A DNA stretch of 64,000 bases from Bacillus sp. USDA818B3_A (GCF_009928415.1 NZ_JAABNN010000011.1:1-64000), one strand, 5' to 3'. Shown: positions 26,522 through 35,663, counted from the first letter of the stretch. Numbers and translations: made by a program. Notes: generated by a model from the letters alone, not told the origin.

Positions 26522-27979
26522 TTAGATATCCAATCCAATCGAAATATACTTCACTTCTAAGAACTCCTCAATCCCGTAATGTCCGCCTTCACGGCCAAGC
26601 CCGCTTTCTTTGTAGCCGCCAAACGGAGCTTGAACGACTGAAGGCAGGGCATCATTTAATCCGATAATTCCATACTCAAGCTGTTCTGTGATTCTAAAGG
26701 AACGGCTTAAGTTTTCCGTATAGACATAGGCTGCGAGCCCGTAACAGGAATCGTTGGCCCGCTCAATCACCTCTTCTTCGGTATTAAACGTGGAGATTGG
26801 AGCGAGCGGCCCAAAGATTTCATCCCTCATGCATTCCATCTCATCATTAATGTTTGTCAGGATGGTCGGAGCATAGAAATATCCGTTTTCCTCTGCCGGT
26901 TTAAGGCCGCTATAGGTCACCTTACCGCCTTTTTTAACCGCATCATGGACCAAAGACTCCACTTTTTTATAAGCTGATTTATCAATTAATGGACCGATGT
27001 CTGTGCCCTCTTCTAATCCATTACCGACTTTAAGCTTTTCTAATTCCGCTTGAAAAAGCTTTATGAATTCGTCCGCCACGCTTTCCTGTACATAGACCCG
27101 ATTGGTACAAATACAGGTTTGCCCGGCATTGCGGAATTTTGATTGAACAAGGCCGGCGGCAGCCTTTTGAAGATTCGCATCATCCATCACGATGAACGGC
27201 GCATTCCCGCCAAGTTCAAGCGATACCTTTTTGACATTTTCAGCCGCCCCGCGCATTAACGTTTTTCCTACCTCGGTAGATCCAGTAAAGGTTATTTTCG
27301 TTACACGTGAATCTTTTAACCAAACCTCACCGATCTCTGACGAACGCCCGGTAATGACATTGATTACCCCAGCCGGAATCCCCGCCTCGTGTGCCAGTTC
27401 TGCCATCTTTAATGCCGTTAGCGGGGTCTGGTTAGCGGGTTTTATGACCGCTGTACACCCTGCAGCAAGGGCAGGGGCCACTTTCCTGGTAATCATAGCT
27501 GCAGGGAAATTCCATGGGGTAATGGCTGCAATGACACCAACCGGTTCTTTTCTGACGATAATTCTCTTATTTGGATGGGAAGCAGGGATCGTCTCCCCAT
27601 AAATCCGTTTTCCTTCCTCTGCATACCAAGAGATAAATCCGTTCGCATAGGAAACCTCTCCCAGTGCTTCCTTTAACGGCTTCCCTTGCTCGATGGTCAT
27701 GATACGGGCAATCTCTTCTTTATTCTGTTCGATTAAATAGAACCATTTCATTAACAGCTGATAGCGTTCTTCAGCGGTCTTTTTCGACCAATTTTTAAAG
27801 GCAGTATACGCAGCATTCACAGCCTGTTCCGCTTCGTATGCTCCTCCTGTTGGAACTGCACCAATGATTTCCTTCGTGGCAGGGTTAATCACTTCTGTAA
27901 AAACCTCGTAATCCTTACCCACCCATTCACCGTTTAGGTACATAGGATAAATTTGATCATTTTGCTTTAGTACATCCAT
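26522..27979 (-). CDS. gabD: Succinate-semialdehyde dehydrogenase
   Basis: About 485 residues of the aldehyde dehydrogenase family. Motifs seen: ITPWNFP, the cofactor loop FTGSTEVGK, the general-base Glu in LELGGNAPF and the nucleophile Cys in GQTCICTNR; the C-terminal GYKESGLGREGG is typical of GabD. It oxidises succinic semialdehyde to succinate, completing GABA breakdown with GabT. The ATG at 27979 has GGAGGAG 6 bases upstream; an in-frame TTG at 27994 lies inside that ribosome site. It overlaps the end of gabT by 23 bases, indicating coupling. Confidence 0.93.
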   Translation of the reverse strand: MDVLKQNDQIYPMYLNGEWVGKDYEVFTEVINPATKEIIGAVPTGGAYEAEQAVNAAYTAFKNWSKKTAEERYQLLMKWFYLIEQNKEEIARIMTIEQGKPLKEALGEVSYANGFISWYAEEGKRIYGETIPASHPNKRIIVRKEPVGVIAAITPWNFPAAMITRKVAPALAAGCTAVIKPANQTPLTALKMAELAHEAGIPAGVINVITGRSSEIGEVWLKDSRVTKITFTGSTEVGKTLMRGAAENVKKVSLELGGNAPFIVMDDANLQKAAAGLVQSKFRNAGQTCICTNRVYVQESVADEFIKLFQAELEKLKVGNGLEEGTDIGPLIDKSAYKKVESLVHDAVKKGGKVTYSGLKPAEENGYFYAPTILTNINDEMECMRDEIFGPLAPISTFNTEEEVIERANDSCYGLAAYVYTENLSRSFRITEQLEYGIIGLNDALPSVVQAPFGGYKESGLGREGGHYGIEEFLEVKYISIGLDI

Positions 27980-29351
27980 GTAATTCTCCTCCAATAGATA
28001 GGGCCGAATGATTTGTATATACTGCTTCGATTGCTTCTTCTAGTATTTCTAGACCTTCTTCGAGCTGTTCATCAGTAATCGTTAATGGCATTAGGAGCCG
28101 AATAACATTGCTGTAGATGCCTGCACTTAACAGCATGAGGCCGCGCTCGGATGCCGCCTTGACAATTTTTGGGGCGGCTTCTTTATCAGGAGTTTTCGAC
28201 TTTCGGTCTTTAACGATTTCCATCGCACACATCGCACCTAAGCCGCGGACATCACCTATCCCTTCAAATCGGCCGGCAAGAAGCTGCATTTTTTCAATGA
28301 CACGATCACCTAAGAATCTCGCGCGATCATTTAATTGTTCACTTTCAATAATGTCTAACACAGTCAATGCTGCCTGGCATCCGAGCGGACTTCCTGCATA
28401 GGTACCGCCGATTTCGCCAATTTCGGGGGTATCCATTATTTCAGCACTTCCGATGACCCCGCTGATTGGGACACCGGCCCCCATGGATTTAGAAATGGTA
28501 ATTAGGTCAGGAACCACATCAAAATGTTCAATCGCAAAGTACTTTCCGGTTCTTGCGAAACCAGTCTGGATTTCGTCGGCAATAAACAAGATTCCATGCT
28601 CGGTGCAGATCTCTCTAACCCGGTTAACAAAAGCTTTATCAGGAACAATGAAGCCACCCTCCCCTTGCACTGGCTCCATCACTACTGCAGCAATGGTTTC
28701 TGGCGCAACTTCCGCTAATAAAAATTGTTCAAACTGCTCGATAATCAATGCACTATATTGCTGTTCCGTCATACCAGCAGGTCGGTGATATACATAGGGA
28801 TAGGGAGCTTTATATACTTCCGGGGCAAACGGTCCAAACCCGTATTTATATGGCTTAACTTTACTTGTCATGGTCATCGCCATTAAGGTTCTGCCATGAA
28901 ATCCCCGTGTAAACGAAACAATTCCCTGACGTTTCGTGTATTTTCGGGCAAATTTAACCGCATTTTCAACCGCTTCAGCACCACTGTTAAAAAAAGCAGC
29001 CTGCTTGTCAAAATTGCCGGGGGCGAGTTGACAGAGCCTCTCTGCCAAGTTGATATATGATTCATACATCATCACATTAAAACCAGTATGGATAAATTGG
29101 CTTGCTTGTTCCTGGAGCGCTTTAACCACTCTCGGGTGGGAGTGACCAACATTAATCGTTCCAATCGCACCGGCAAAATCAATATAATGATTACCATCAA
29201 CATCTTCTACCAGTGCCCCTTGTGCTTTTTTCACAAAGGAATGACAGTTATTACTGATTCCTTTTGGGACATATTTATTTCTTCGCTCCAAGATTTCTCT
29301 TGACTTTGGTCCGGGTATTTCTGTTTGGAGCTTGACAAATTTCTTTTCCAA
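27957..29351 (-). CDS. gabT: 4-aminobutyrate aminotransferase
   Basis: 464 residues, class III aminotransferase. Near the N-terminus GNHYIDFAGAIGTINVGHSHP; GAEAVENAVKFAR binds PLP phosphate, GFHGRT stacks on the ring, DEIQTGFARTG holds the Asp, and the PLP lysine is in TISKSMGAGVP. It transfers the amino group of GABA to 2-oxoglutarate. TTG start after AGGGGG. No GabR/MocR regulator is adjacent. The roughly 170 bp upstream contain a GGGGGA/TCCCCC hairpin in the leader (about 29386-29404) but no clear promoter. Confidence 0.93.
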   Translation of the reverse strand: MEKKFVKLQTEIPGPKSREILERRNKYVPKGISNNCHSFVKKAQGALVEDVDGNHYIDFAGAIGTINVGHSHPRVVKALQEQASQFIHTGFNVMMYESYINLAERLCQLAPGNFDKQAAFFNSGAEAVENAVKFARKYTKRQGIVSFTRGFHGRTLMAMTMTSKVKPYKYGFGPFAPEVYKAPYPYVYHRPAGMTEQQYSALIIEQFEQFLLAEVAPETIAAVVMEPVQGEGGFIVPDKAFVNRVREICTEHGILFIADEIQTGFARTGKYFAIEHFDVVPDLITISKSMGAGVPISGVIGSAEIMDTPEIGEIGGTYAGSPLGCQAALTVLDIIESEQLNDRARFLGDRVIEKMQLLAGRFEGIGDVRGLGAMCAMEIVKDRKSKTPDKEAAPKIVKAASERGLMLLSAGIYSNVIRLLMPLTITDEQLEEGLEILEEAIEAVYTNHSALSIGGELHGCTKAK

Positions 29352-29520
29352 TTCGTACTACCCCCTATTATAAAAATAATCCGCGGGGGGATAAATGCTC
29401 CCCCTTTTACTCTTCTATATAAAATACGATTATCCTTTTCCTGATGCTAAAACTTCATTAAAATTTCTGATAACTTTACCCAGACATCCCATTCACTCAG
29501 TTAAAAGTCTCCTAAATAGA

Positions 29521-29562
29521 AAAAAGCAGCGAAATGTCATCGACTGAATTTCGCTGCTTTTT
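29521..29562. terminator. Terminator of the SleB-like hydrolase gene
   Basis: AAAAAGCAGCGAAAT (29521-29535) and ATTTCGCTGCTTTTTG (29548-29562) form a long perfect stem. T tracts on both strands mean it can work in both directions. Confidence 0.85.
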
Positions 29563-29594
29563 GTGTATAGATGATATTTAATTAAGGATACTAA

Positions 29595-30188
29595 TTAACG
29601 TGCGAACCTGTGATTTCCAATGGTAACTGTCACTGGGCGCGAATAGATCCAAGAGCTTGTAGAAGTTTTGGGATTGTAGAAGAATAAAGAGCCGTTTCCT
29701 TTTCCTGTTAAAGCAATTGCTTCATTTACTGCTCTTTTAGAAGCCGCATCCGCAGGCTGATTAATTGTCCCGTTTTCAACCGGTGTAAAAGCATAGTGCC
29801 CGTTTGCAATTTGATAGATAACGCCTCTTACAGTGTTCGGGAAATCCGCACTTCTTACTCTATTAATAAGAACGGTAGCAACCGCTACTTTTCCTGCATA
29901 TGGTTCACCAACAGCCTCTGCGCGAACAAGACGTGCCATTAAGTCTTTCTCTGCTGCCGTGTATGGAGAGTTTGGTAATGTCATATATTGACCGGAAATA
30001 AGTGCCTTGCTATTATTTGCGTTCATTACACTATTTACAGGAATTCCAAATCCCTTTGCAATTTTCCAATATGTCTCACCAGATTGAATTTTATGAGTAG
30101 TTGCTGCTTCTGTTTGATTGGTTAAAGTAAAAGCTGAAATAGATAACATTAATCCAGCGGCTACTATTAGTTTCTTTAACTTTTTCAT
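29595..30188 (-). CDS. Secreted cell wall hydrolase, LysM plus SleB/CwlJ-type domain
   Basis: 197 residues. Signal peptide (KKLKKLIVAAGLMLSISAF, cleavage near TEA-A at about 28), one LysM domain (about 31-75: HKIQSGETYWKIAKGFGIP) that binds peptidoglycan, and a hydrolase_2 domain (about 80-197) with the catalytic Glu in ARLVRAEAVGEPYAGK and LFFYNPKTSTSSW. Related enzymes are spore cortex-lytic transglycosylases (SleB, CwlJ) and vegetative homologues such as YkvT. The small size and LysM point to a YkvT-like enzyme; the target stage is uncertain. Confidence 0.88.
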   Translation of the reverse strand: MKKLKKLIVAAGLMLSISAFTLTNQTEAATTHKIQSGETYWKIAKGFGIPVNSVMNANNSKALISGQYMTLPNSPYTAAEKDLMARLVRAEAVGEPYAGKVAVATVLINRVRSADFPNTVRGVIYQIANGHYAFTPVENGTINQPADAASKRAVNEAIALTGKGNGSLFFYNPKTSTSSWIYSRPVTVTIGNHRFAR

Positions 30189-30569
30189 GTGTGTGTTCCT
30201 CCTAGTAGTCGTTTTTGGTCTACTATTAGGCTATCAGATGTAATATTTCTAATCATCGCCCAAAACTTGGAAGTCAATAATTAATGCTTCAAGCCCTTGC
30301 TATCAAACAATTTATCTATCAATAGTTAAAATTATCCACTTAGCTAAAATACCCTCATCGTGCCCATTTGAGGGAAAATAAGGTTTGTTTTTTACAAAAG
30401 GTTTCTGTCCTGTAACATACCTTTTGTAAAAGCCGGGCTCTGTTAGAAGGTGATTTAAATAAAATCGTCACTAAATTGCCAATAAATTGCTTAAATTTAA
30501 CAGGATTTCCTTCTTGATCTTTGGTAATAATAGTATTGAAAAGCCAATTTCAAAGGAGGATTTTTAAAC
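30189..30569. other. Divergent intergenic region with two inverted repeats, between the wall hydrolase and dps
   Basis: This 381-bp stretch holds no gene I can support. CCCTCA...TGAGGG arms lie at 30352-30357 and 30369-30374. A perfect 12-bp inverted repeat TTTACAAAAGGT (30391-30402) and ACCTTTTGTAAA (30419-30430) has a 16-base loop and no T tail on either strand, so it is not a classic terminator. The dps ribosome site is AAAGGAGG just before 30570. No convincing PerR or SigB box was found. Confidence 0.5.
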
Positions 30570-31016
30570 ATGGAAAATCAGTTAGTCAGTGTACTTAATA
30601 AGCAAATCGCCAATTGGTCTGTCCTGTATATGAAATTACATAACTATCATTGGTACGTAAAAGGCGGGCAATTTTTTACCCTGCATGCTAAATTTGAAGA
30701 GTTCTATAATGAAGCAGGACTTCATGTTGATGAACTAGCTGAGCGATTATTATCCATTGGAGGCAACCCGGTTGCAACCATGAAAGAATGCCTTGAGCTT
30801 TCTTCGGTTCGTGAAGCATCTGGCAGTGAACCTGCTGAAGAAATGGTTCAATCGATTATTAATGACTTCTCAATCATCATTGGAGAATTAAAGGAAGGCA
30901 TGAGCCTGGCAGGAGAATTAGACGACGAAACAACTGGAGATATGCTCCTAGCGATTCATTCCGGGTTAGAAAAACATGTTTGGATGCTTACTGCATTCCT
31001 TGGAAAATCTATTTAA
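30570..31016 (+). CDS. dps: Dps family DNA-protecting ferritin-like protein
   Basis: 148 residues, typical Dps length. The ferroxidase-site region [37 protein letters not shown] (about 25-60) carries the conserved His, Asp and Glu residues of the intersubunit iron site. Dps forms a 12-subunit shell that oxidises and stores iron with peroxide and may coat DNA, protecting stationary or stressed cells. Strong AAAGGAGG site. Monocistronic with a good terminator. Confidence 0.92.
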   Translation: MENQLVSVLNKQIANWSVLYMKLHNYHWYVKGGQFFTLHAKFEEFYNEAGLHVDELAERLLSIGGNPVATMKECLELSSVREASGSEPAEEMVQSIINDFSIIIGELKEGMSLAGELDDETTGDMLLAIHSGLEKHVWMLTAFLGKSI

Positions 31017-31021
31017 AGTTT

Positions 31022-31053
31022 AAAGTCCAACAACAAGGTTGTTGGACTTTTTT
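31022..31053 (+). terminator. Terminator of dps
   Basis: AAAGTCCAACAAC (31022-31034) pairs perfectly with GTTGTTGGACTTT (31038-31050) across a 3-base loop, ending in TTTTTT. Confidence 0.92.
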
Positions 31054-31112
31054 GCCTCCTATAAATAGAATAAGTATAAATGGTTATTATAGTTTGTTAG
31101 GAGGTGCCTGAT

Positions 31113-31355
31113 GTGCCAGAGTTTGAAGTAATTGTTTACAGCAGTACTTGCTGCTCCTACTGTGAAGCGGTTAAATCATTTCTAATAGAAAATGGGATTG
31201 ACTTTGAAGAGCGAAATGCCTCCATCCATAAAGAATATTTTGATGAACTAAAGAAAAAGAAGGTTTATGCAACACCAGCCACCTATATTAACGGAAAACT
31301 TGTACTAGGCTTTCAGGAGAAAAAATTAAGGGCACTCCTTGAGTTAGATGAATAA
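31113..31355 (+). CDS. Glutaredoxin family protein
   Basis: About 80 residues with a thioredoxin fold. The redox motif CSYC follows the first strand (VIVYSSTCCSYCEAVKSFL), the cis-proline loop is YATPATYING, and LGFQEKKLRALL is the C-terminal helix. It probably reduces disulfides or mixed thiols in the cytoplasm. An upstream in-frame GTG (31104) overlaps the ribosome site GGAGG (31100-31104), so the GTG at 31113, 8 bases downstream of it, is the better start. Confidence 0.88.
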   Translation: MPEFEVIVYSSTCCSYCEAVKSFLIENGIDFEERNASIHKEYFDELKKKKVYATPATYINGKLVLGFQEKKLRALLELDE

Positions 31356-31374
31356 GGCAACTTGAAGCTGACAA

Positions 31375-31413
31375 AAAAAGGCCATCCGCAAATAATAGTC
31401 GGGCTAGCCTTTA
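31375..31413. terminator. Bidirectional terminator, glutaredoxin / UbiB-like gene
   Basis: AAAGGC (31377-31382) pairs with GCCTTT (31407-31412), with an inner CCG/CGG pairing. It lies between two convergent stop codons. Confidence 0.55.
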
Positions 31414-31428
31414 TTATTAAAAGAAATT

Positions 31429-33108
31429 CTAGTTCTTTTCTTCCATAAATGGCGGTCGTGGATGTGCCCCCCTCCGCTTGGGAGCTGCTTTTTTACCCGC
31501 CTGCAAAATCGTTAATACCCCGCCTCCAACCATCATAATCATGCCTGCTTTTTCATACTGGGCTAAAATCTGCGCACCGGAGATTAATACTCCTGTTCCA
31601 AATAGAGCAAATATGATTTTCTTTGTTTGAACTGCCTGTTGATTCATAAGACGTCTTTCAAAGGTTTTTGATGGCTGAATCCGAATATCGCCTGATTCGA
31701 ATTGATCCACCACAGTAAATAATTTACGGGCAGTAGGAATAACTTGAAAGAGTGTATTCTTGACTTGTTCCATTGCGGTATCTTTAGCGGGATTGGTACG
31801 ATTGCTTTCCAATATATCTTCCACATAGGGTTTGGTATTTGCAACGATATCAAACTTTTGATCCAATCCGTTACAAATACTAAAAACAGTCATGATCGCC
31901 TTTCCTAAAAACGTCATTCTTGAAGGAATCTGAAACGGCTGCTCGTATAGAAATTCGCGTAAATCCTCAAGAAACTTCTCGTTATTAACTTTGCCAAAAT
32001 TAAAATTACCATCAGAAAAACTAGATAGAATGATTTTCACATTCTTAGCCATTGCATTTTTGTCAGCATTTTTTCTTAAAAACCCAAGATCATTAAATGC
32101 TTCAACAATCCCGAAAGCGTCCTTTAAATAAATCGACATGGCCAGTTTCACCATATTCTCCCTCATCAAACTCGAAATGGTTCCGACCATCCCAAAATCA
32201 ATATAGGCAAGGGTGCCGTCCTGTTTTACTAACAAGTTACCAGGATGCGGATCGGCGTGAAATACACCATCCTCTAACAATTGCTTTAAATAAGAAAGAT
32301 ACAAAATGGACGCTAATTTCTTTTTATTAATAGATGCATCTTCAAGTGCACCCATCTCATTAATTTTTACCCCGTCAATGAATTCCATAATAAGTACTTT
32401 ACTGGTTGTCATTTCGGAGTAAACTTTTGGTGTGGTCACCCCTGGAAATTCACAAAAGGATGCTTGAAAGTTCTCTAGGTTTCTAGCTTCTTTTAAATAA
32501 TCCAGTTCCTCCGTAATGACCTCTTCAAACTCTTGATAAACATCCTTTACATCTACAATTTTGCCAATCCTCGTGAATCTGCCTGCAAGGGTGGTCAATA
32601 CCTTCAATGTTGCCAAATCAAGAGCAACAATCGCTTCAATTCCTGGACGCATCACTTTTACGGCAACGTCCTCGCCAGTTTTTAAGACGGCCCGATGAAC
32701 CTGTCCTAATGATGCGGCCGCAACAGGCTCCTGGTTAAAATCAGCAAACAAATCGGTTACAGTTCCAGACAATTCCTCTTCAATCCGGCTGACAGCTAGT
32801 TGGGAAGGCACTGGTGCTACAGAATCTTGAAGCTGCGAAAGAATATCTGTATATTCCTTAGGTAAAATATCCACCCTTGAGCTTACAAACTGCCCTAGTT
32901 TAATGATTAATCCGCCCATGTCAACGGCTTCTTTTGCAAATTTGTTAGCCTGTGAGGTATAGACGGCTTTGTACTTTTTAGCTGCTGTTTGTTTATGTAA
33001 AAATCTCTTTGTTTTCCCGAGCCACCAAAATTGCAGAAAGAACCCGATAAACATAATAAAGGTGGTGCGAAATCTCTTGTTGAACAATAAGCGCATCATC
33101 TCACGCAT
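31429..33108 (-). CDS. ABC1/UbiB/AarF family atypical kinase
   Basis: 559 residues. Family motifs: KxGQ (LIIKLGQFVSSRVDILP), the alanine-rich loop AAASLGQVHRA, the lysine in VAVKVMRP, the metal/catalytic region FHADPHPGNLLV and YIDFGMVG. Membrane helices occur near residues 12-30 and at the C-terminus (about 495-540). Members support isoprenoid quinone metabolism or membrane lipid homeostasis; menaquinone would be relevant in a Bacillus. Good ribosome site. It lies 75 bases downstream of an AbrB-like gene and is probably cotranscribed. Confidence 0.88.
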   Translation of the reverse strand: MREMMRLLFNKRFRTTFIMFIGFFLQFWWLGKTKRFLHKQTAAKKYKAVYTSQANKFAKEAVDMGGLIIKLGQFVSSRVDILPKEYTDILSQLQDSVAPVPSQLAVSRIEEELSGTVTDLFADFNQEPVAAASLGQVHRAVLKTGEDVAVKVMRPGIEAIVALDLATLKVLTTLAGRFTRIGKIVDVKDVYQEFEEVITEELDYLKEARNLENFQASFCEFPGVTTPKVYSEMTTSKVLIMEFIDGVKINEMGALEDASINKKKLASILYLSYLKQLLEDGVFHADPHPGNLLVKQDGTLAYIDFGMVGTISSLMRENMVKLAMSIYLKDAFGIVEAFNDLGFLRKNADKNAMAKNVKIILSSFSDGNFNFGKVNNEKFLEDLREFLYEQPFQIPSRMTFLGKAIMTVFSICNGLDQKFDIVANTKPYVEDILESNRTNPAKDTAMEQVKNTLFQVIPTARKLFTVVDQFESGDIRIQPSKTFERRLMNQQAVQTKKIIFALFGTGVLISGAQILAQYEKAGMIMMVGGGVLTILQAGKKAAPKRRGAHPRPPFMEEKN

Positions 33109-33183
33109 TCTTGTCCTCTCCTCTCCTTTCCTCTCTAGCTGCCAATGGGAAAAGCCTGGGTGTTAGGCTTACATCCCTTTACA

Positions 33184-33459
33184 CTATTCCTCCTTTTCTT
33201 CTTCTTCCACTTCTGTTTCGGTCTTTTCAAAGATCTCTTTGGCAATTTTTTCAAATCTTTTAGACTTGTTAAAAAAGAAATTAGCAAATTTATTCATAAT
33301 TTCTGATTTAACCAGAATCACTGTTCCTTTTCTTGCATCTCCAAATACAACAAATTTCTCTCCTGATTTAATATCCAGTTCCTCTCTTGCTTCTGATGGA
33401 ATAACCACCTGGCCTCTTTCTCCCATACTTGTTGTGCCAAAAATTTTTCCGTGATGCAT
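33184..33459 (-). CDS. AbrB/SpoVT-type swapped-hairpin DNA-binding protein
   Basis: About 91 residues. The N-terminal domain (about 3-50) matches the AbrB swapped-hairpin fold: GERGQVVIPSEAREELDIKSGEKFVVF. The C-terminal half is Lys/Glu-rich and helical and ends in an acidic stretch. The frame is open to 33522, but the ATG at 33459 (start MHHGKIFGTT) has GAGAGGAGAG 8 bases upstream and begins just before the domain. It may regulate the downstream UbiB-like gene. Confidence 0.82.
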   Translation of the reverse strand: MHHGKIFGTTSMGERGQVVIPSEAREELDIKSGEKFVVFGDARKGTVILVKSEIMNKFANFFFNKSKRFEKIAKEIFEKTETEVEEEEKEE

Positions 33460-33688
33460 TCTTATCACTCTCCTCTCTTTTGTAGGATATATCATACTTT
33501 TCATACCAGCCATACAGTTCACAGATTATACATATGGCGGTTTATTGACGAGCCCAGTTATGCTAACAAAGAACGAAAAAAGAAAACGAAGAATTGTATC
33601 ATATTTTTTTTGACCTATGCACTTGTCCATTTCAACCAGCTTGGCTTTTTCATACATTATATTAGTTCGACAAAGGAGGTGGAGTAAT

Positions 33689-33778
33689 ATGTCAGACGGA
33701 AGACACAATAACGGCTTTGCGTTAATCGTTGTATTGTTTATTCTTTTAATCATTGTTGGTGCATCTTGGATGTATTAA
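33689..33778 (+). CDS. YjcZ family sporulation-type micro-protein (29 aa)
   Basis: 29 residues, beginning MSDGRHNNGF and continuing as one hydrophobic helix ALIVVLFILLIIVGASW. This GFALIVVLFILLIIVG pattern is that of the YjcZ/SscA-like peptides of Bacilli, several of which are made in sporulation. The ATG is about 10 bases after GGAGG (33674-33678), and a strong terminator follows. Confidence 0.85.
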   Translation: MSDGRHNNGFALIVVLFILLIIVGASWMY

Positions 33779-33805
33779 TAATGAATTAAAACCATCTCTG
33801 AAATA

Positions 33806-33846
33806 CAAAAAGGAGCGAAAAAACAATGTTTTTTCGCTCCTTTTTT
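33806..33846. terminator. Bidirectional terminator, YjcZ-like / bdbC
   Basis: AAAAGGAGCGAAAAAAC pairs with GTTTTTTCGCTCCTTTT, with A and T tracts outside, so it can terminate in both directions. Confidence 0.9.
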
Positions 33847-33854
33847 ATTACTAT

Positions 33855-34262
33855 TTATGATCTTTGGCTCCGGGCAATAAGGATTAAGCTGACTGTAATC
33901 ACAGTAAATGCAATAAATGCTAGCAGCGGTATGGTAATAAAGCCGAGCCAGTTGATGTAATCCTTAGAACAGGGTACACCAGTTGTACACATTTCAAACT
34001 GCTGTAAATAGGGAAGCTTTTGCAATAAGGTATGATACCCCGATATAAGCATTCCGATGATAGAAATGGGGAGAACATACCTGTAAATCCCCTGATCATT
34101 TCGGTAGAAGGCTATCCCCAAAATAACCGTTAATGGGTACATAAAGATTCGCTGATACCAACAGAGGGTACACGGAATAAAATGCATGACTTCACTAAAA
34201 TATAGACTGCCAAGTGTAGCAATAATTGCAGCCACCCAGGCTAGCAGCAAAGGTTTATTCAT
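33855..34262 (-). CDS. bdbC: Disulfide oxidoreductase, DsbB-like (BdbC)
   Basis: About 135 residues, four membrane helices. The active cysteine pair CTLC is in HFIPCTLCWYQRIFMYP and a second pair in MCTTGVPC, as in BdbC. It re-oxidises BdbD and passes electrons to quinone. Pairs of this kind support competence and secreted disulfide proteins in Bacillus. The ATG at 34262 overlaps the bdbD end and has GGAG 7 bases upstream; the open frame to 34286 has no ribosome site. Confidence 0.92.
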   Translation of the reverse strand: MNKPLLLAWVAAIIATLGSLYFSEVMHFIPCTLCWYQRIFMYPLTVILGIAFYRNDQGIYRYVLPISIIGMLISGYHTLLQKLPYLQQFEMCTTGVPCSKDYINWLGFITIPLLAFIAFTVITVSLILIARSQRS

Positions 34263-34968
34263 TCTTGTTCTCCTGCGCGGCTTCATCTACCATTTTTTTC
34301 AAATCATCGAGGGTTTGTCCCTTAAACATTTCTCCATTGACAAACATGGTTGGTGTTCCGGTAACACCTAATTTTTTAACATAATCCATATCTTTGTTCC
34401 AATCATCCTCCGAATCCTTTGATTCGAAGTTTTTGACGACCTTATCTACATCTTTGTCACTCGCGACTTCCTTCAACGTATCTATTAGGAAATCCTCCGT
34501 AAAAACATCGACTTTCTCATATTTAGTATCCTCTGGTTGTTTTTTATAGAGGAGTTCGTGGAACTTCCAGAACGTCTCATTCCCTAATTCCTTAAAAACC
34601 GATTCAGCAAATTTAGCTGAACGAATGGAGTCAGTGTTAATGAAGGAATAATTCATAAAATAAAGCTTTGCTTTTCCTGTATCAACAAACTCTTTTTCAA
34701 TAATAGGTATTGTATTGGCTGCAAAGTCTTTACAGATCGGACACTTATAATCCCCAAACTCAATAATCGACACAGGGGCATCCTTATCACCAAGATAGGG
34801 CTGGTTTGAATAATCGATGTCACTAGCCTGGTTTGTTTCCTTGTCCTTATTATGGTTACCAAAAAATATAAATGCTGCCAAACAAACGACCACTAAACCA
34901 ATTACCCAAAAGGTAAACTTTGCCGATGAATTACCTGCTGCTTTACCATTTTTCTTTTTATTTGCCAT
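34255..34968 (-). CDS. bdbD: Extracytoplasmic thiol-disulfide oxidoreductase, DsbA-like (BdbD)
   Basis: 237 residues. N-terminal membrane anchor (about 17-37), then a DsbA-type thioredoxin fold: IIEFGDYKCPICKDFA gives the CPIC active site, and cis-Pro is in GVTGTPTMFVNGE. It introduces disulfides into exported proteins and is re-oxidised by BdbC, its operon partner. ATG preceded by AAAGGAG. The promoter is unclear; TTTAAA and TAGAAT about 50 and 25 bp upstream are weak candidates. Confidence 0.93.
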   Translation of the reverse strand: MANKKKNGKAAGNSSAKFTFWVIGLVVVCLAAFIFFGNHNKDKETNQASDIDYSNQPYLGDKDAPVSIIEFGDYKCPICKDFAANTIPIIEKEFVDTGKAKLYFMNYSFINTDSIRSAKFAESVFKELGNETFWKFHELLYKKQPEDTKYEKVDVFTEDFLIDTLKEVASDKDVDKVVKNFESKDSEDDWNKDMDYVKKLGVTGTPTMFVNGEMFKGQTLDDLKKMVDEAAQENKNE

Positions 34969-35066
34969 ATTTAAACTCCTTTATCGTTCCTAAGCTATTC
35001 TATCCCACCATTCCTTTATTTTTAAATTTTACTAAACTGTACTGATAATGCAAATAAAAAGAACAT

Positions 35067-35663
35067 TTAGGCTAATTTTTGAAAAACCCGGTTACAGAGG
35101 GAAAAATTAATATATGCCCCAATACTAAATAAAATTAATGTAAATGCAGGAAGGTATATCAGTACGGCTGCAAGTACGGCAAACACCCCTAGAATAGCTA
35201 GAGTGATTGGAAAATTTGCAATCGCCATCAGAAATGAACTTTTTATGGCATGGATCCAGGTAACTTTGTAATGGGATAGGACCGCAAACAAATAAGCAGT
35301 TGTTCCCGTAAATAATAAGCTTACTAATATTAAAGGCAACAACATAATGTACTTCGCCCCAGATTGGTCTTGATTCAAGTAAAAAAGGTTAAAATACAAT
35401 AATACTGAAATAACTGTCCAGATTATCCCTATGATAAAGCTTTGTTTAAAGTTTTCTTTAAAGTATAGGAAGTAATTTCTAACTACACTCGTATCCTGAT
35501 GGAGCTGCCATTGCCTGACAACACTGAACATGGCCGTTGTTGCAGGTACAATGGTAACAATGGGAAGGCAAGAAAGAATCCAGAAGATATTTAGTATAAA
35601 AAGATTGGAAAGTCGATCAACCACCGCGTAAAATCTAGTATCTAATATATTCAAGTCTACCAC
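35067..35663 (-). CDS. YesL-like (DUF624) membrane protein
   Basis: 198 residues with about five membrane helices; the N-terminus NLFILNIFWILSCLPIVTIVPATTAMF is the DUF624 hallmark. Members such as B. subtilis YesL and YteU sit in polysaccharide-uptake operons with LplABC-type importers, but their function is unknown. Here it ends the SBP-permease-permease-GH146-like operon, which matches. The GTG start lacks a strong ribosome site, so the start is uncertain. Confidence 0.85.
   Translation of the reverse strand: MVDLNILDTRFYAVVDRLSNLFILNIFWILSCLPIVTIVPATTAMFSVVRQWQLHQDTSVVRNYFLYFKENFKQSFIIGIIWTVISVLLYFNLFYLNQDQSGAKYIMLLPLILVSLLFTGTTAYLFAVLSHYKVTWIHAIKSSFLMAIANFPITLAILGVFAVLAAVLIYLPAFTLILFSIGAYINFSLCNRVFQKLA

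Noticed and set aside
30391..30430. The 12-bp inverted repeat upstream of dps as a terminator
   Set aside because: No T tract follows on either strand and no gene end is nearby, so I list it only as an unexplained palindrome.
33526..33753. Minus-strand 75-codon frame and plus-strand 78-codon frame around the YjcZ-like gene
   Set aside because: Neither has a ribosome site or recognisable sequence, and both cover the well-supported 29-codon gene.
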